DNA from: Pseudomonas oryzihabitans
GTDB taxonomy: Bacteria; Pseudomonadota; Gammaproteobacteria; Pseudomonadales; Pseudomonadaceae
Assembly: GCF_007665395.1 (NCBI RefSeq)
Contig: NZ_VDND01000005.1
Coordinates: 186,001 to 250,000, forward strand
Direction of reading: 5' to 3'
Length of the DNA stretch: 64,000 nt
The translations under genes and the position numbers were made by a program. Position 1 is the stretch's first letter, and each line of letters starts with the position of its first letter. A model generated the notes under the pieces. That model saw only the letters and a list, made by a program, of their open reading frames with translations. It did not search any database and was not told the DNA's origin. Positions 63,216-64,000 of this stretch are shown piece after piece.

Positions 63216-64000
63216 ATGAACGCTCCACTCTTCCCTTCCACCTGGCAGTGGCGCCGCCTGGCGCTATGCCAGGGCCTGGCCCTGGGCCTGCTGCTGCTCT
63301 GGCTGGTTCCTGGCGTGCGCAGCCAGCTGCTGGCCTTCGACGCCGGGTTGTTCCACGCCCTCAATGCGCCCCTGGCGCATTCGACCGCCTGGCTCTATCT
63401 CTGGACCTTCTTCAGCCTGAGGCCGGTGGATGCCTTGGTCGGCCTGATCCTCCTGGCACTGCTGGTCCGCGGCGGCTGGGCCTATCCAGCCCGGCAGGTA
63501 CGGCCGGCGCTGGCGGCCTTCGTCGGCCTGCTGGTGATCCTACTGATCATGCGCACCCTGCTGACCAAGGGCATCGAAGCCGCTGGCCTGCAGCATGCCA
63601 GTCCCTCCGATGTGCTCTCCGGCGCCTACCTGCTCAGCGATCGCTTTCCGGGGCTGGAACACGGATGGGAGTTGAAGGACAGATCCGGCGCCAGTTTTCC
63701 CGGCGACCATGCCTCGGTGTTGTTGCTCTGGGCGCTGTTCATGGCCCATTTCACCCGCGGCGGACGCCGGCTGGTAGTCGCCGCCTTGGCGGTGCTGTTC
63801 ATGCTGCCGCGGCTGGTGGCCGGTGCCCACTGGGGCTCGGATGACTATGTGGGCGGCCTGGCGCTAGCGCTGAGCGTCATCGGCCTGGGCGTGCACACAC
63901 CCTTGGCCGCCTGGTTCGCCCGCCAGGGTGAGCGGCTGCTGGCGCCACCCCTGCGCGGCCTTGCGCGGCTGCCGCTGCTCGGCCGCCTGAGCCTGTTACA
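63216..64000 (+). CDS. PAP2-superfamily membrane phosphatase, N-terminal part (cut by window edge)
   Basis: 261 codons are visible with no stop before the window end. It is a polytopic membrane protein with an N-terminal TM, several further hydrophobic helices and the PAP2 catalytic motifs SFPGDHAS (the SGH-like motif 2) and RLVAGAHWGSDD (R-x5-H-x3-D, motif 3). Motif 1 (K-x6-RP) is not clean. The layout, with a long periplasmic loop before PGDH, resembles lipid A / undecaprenyl-pyrophosphate phosphotransferase-type enzymes (LpxT, LpxE-like). It may therefore modify the envelope; the exact substrate is unknown. No strong ribosome binding site is seen before ATG 63216 (AAGAGA). Confidence 0.85.
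   Translation, partial: MNAPLFPSTWQWRRLALCQGLALGLLLLWLVPGVRSQLLAFDAGLFHALNAPLAHSTAWLYLWTFFSLRPVDALVGLILLALLVRGGWAYPARQVRPALAAFVGLLVILLIMRTLLTKGIEAAGLQHASPSDVLSGAYLLSDRFPGLEHGWELKDRSGASFPGDHASVLLLWALFMAHFTRGGRRLVVAALAVLFMLPRLVAGAHWGSDDYVGGLALALSVIGLGVHTPLAAWFARQGERLLAPPLRGLARLPLLGRLSLL

Overview
The window is a high-GC (about two-thirds G+C) gammaproteobacterial chromosome segment. Gene content points to Pseudomonas: glycine betaine demethylase GbcA/GbcB, the alginate regulators AlgB/KinB with the KinB phospho-acceptor at His385, the ubiC-ubiA pair, a two-domain polyphosphate:AMP phosphotransferase, an LplT-PlsC-Aas fusion, and MCPs of the usual pseudomonad type. I see no prophage, insertion sequence, tRNA, rRNA or CRISPR array. 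Species is not determinable by eye; the Pseudomonas oryzihabitans/psychrotolerans group is one plausible guess.

Layout. 1-2030: two tandem paralogous chemoreceptors (the first cut by the window edge). 2209-4930: divergent gbcA/gbcB, followed by a tandem repeat. 5375-10840: a minus-strand six-gene operon encoding an RsbR-RsbS-RsbT stressosome module, a GHKL-ATPase/PP2C fusion, and two unusual histidine kinase/receiver hybrids. 10955-14571: PepSY protein, then a divergent CHAD protein and polyphosphate:AMP phosphotransferase, then a cold-shock protein. 14841-20040: an LplT-PlsC-Aas phospholipid repair fusion and a third MCP. 20054-31728: a carbohydrate or polyol catabolic island with MFS transporter, SorC-type regulator, two SDR dehydrogenases, a ribose-type ABC importer and, divergently, a split transketolase plus an FGGY kinase. 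31735-32404: a 196-bp-period composite repeat array.

32424-36730: kinB, algB and, divergently, a three-gene small-protein operon behind a sigma-54 promoter and a set of related operator-like motifs. 36985-42940: a NodT/FUSC/DUF1656/HlyD efflux operon with a divergent LysR regulator. 43358-48464: EamA exporter, ubiA, ubiC, a secreted repeat-rich protein, an SpmA/SpmB-like fusion and an unknown membrane-anchored protein. 48612-51176: small proteins, one behind a near-perfect LexA box, two paralogous lipoproteins and a putative metallo-aminopeptidase. 51173-53781: an MFS exporter, siderophore-interacting protein and divergent MarR regulator. 53847-57586: stress and redox genes (OsmC, aldo/keto reductase, AzoR) and a 97-bp-period repeat array. 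57697-64000: LysR and AraC regulators, a LysE exporter, a tartrate/D-malate dehydrogenase with a divergent LysR, a haloacetate dehalogenase with a complete fluoroacetate dehalogenase residue set, and a truncated PAP2 phosphatase.

Most notable for follow-up: the stressosome operon with its phosphatase and hybrid kinases; a roughly 145-bp dispersed element present twice (23574-23720 and 43181-43328) whose outer stem is kept by compensatory base changes; the sigma-54-driven small-protein operon next to algB; the LexA-box 58-residue protein; and the split-transketolase polyol cluster.
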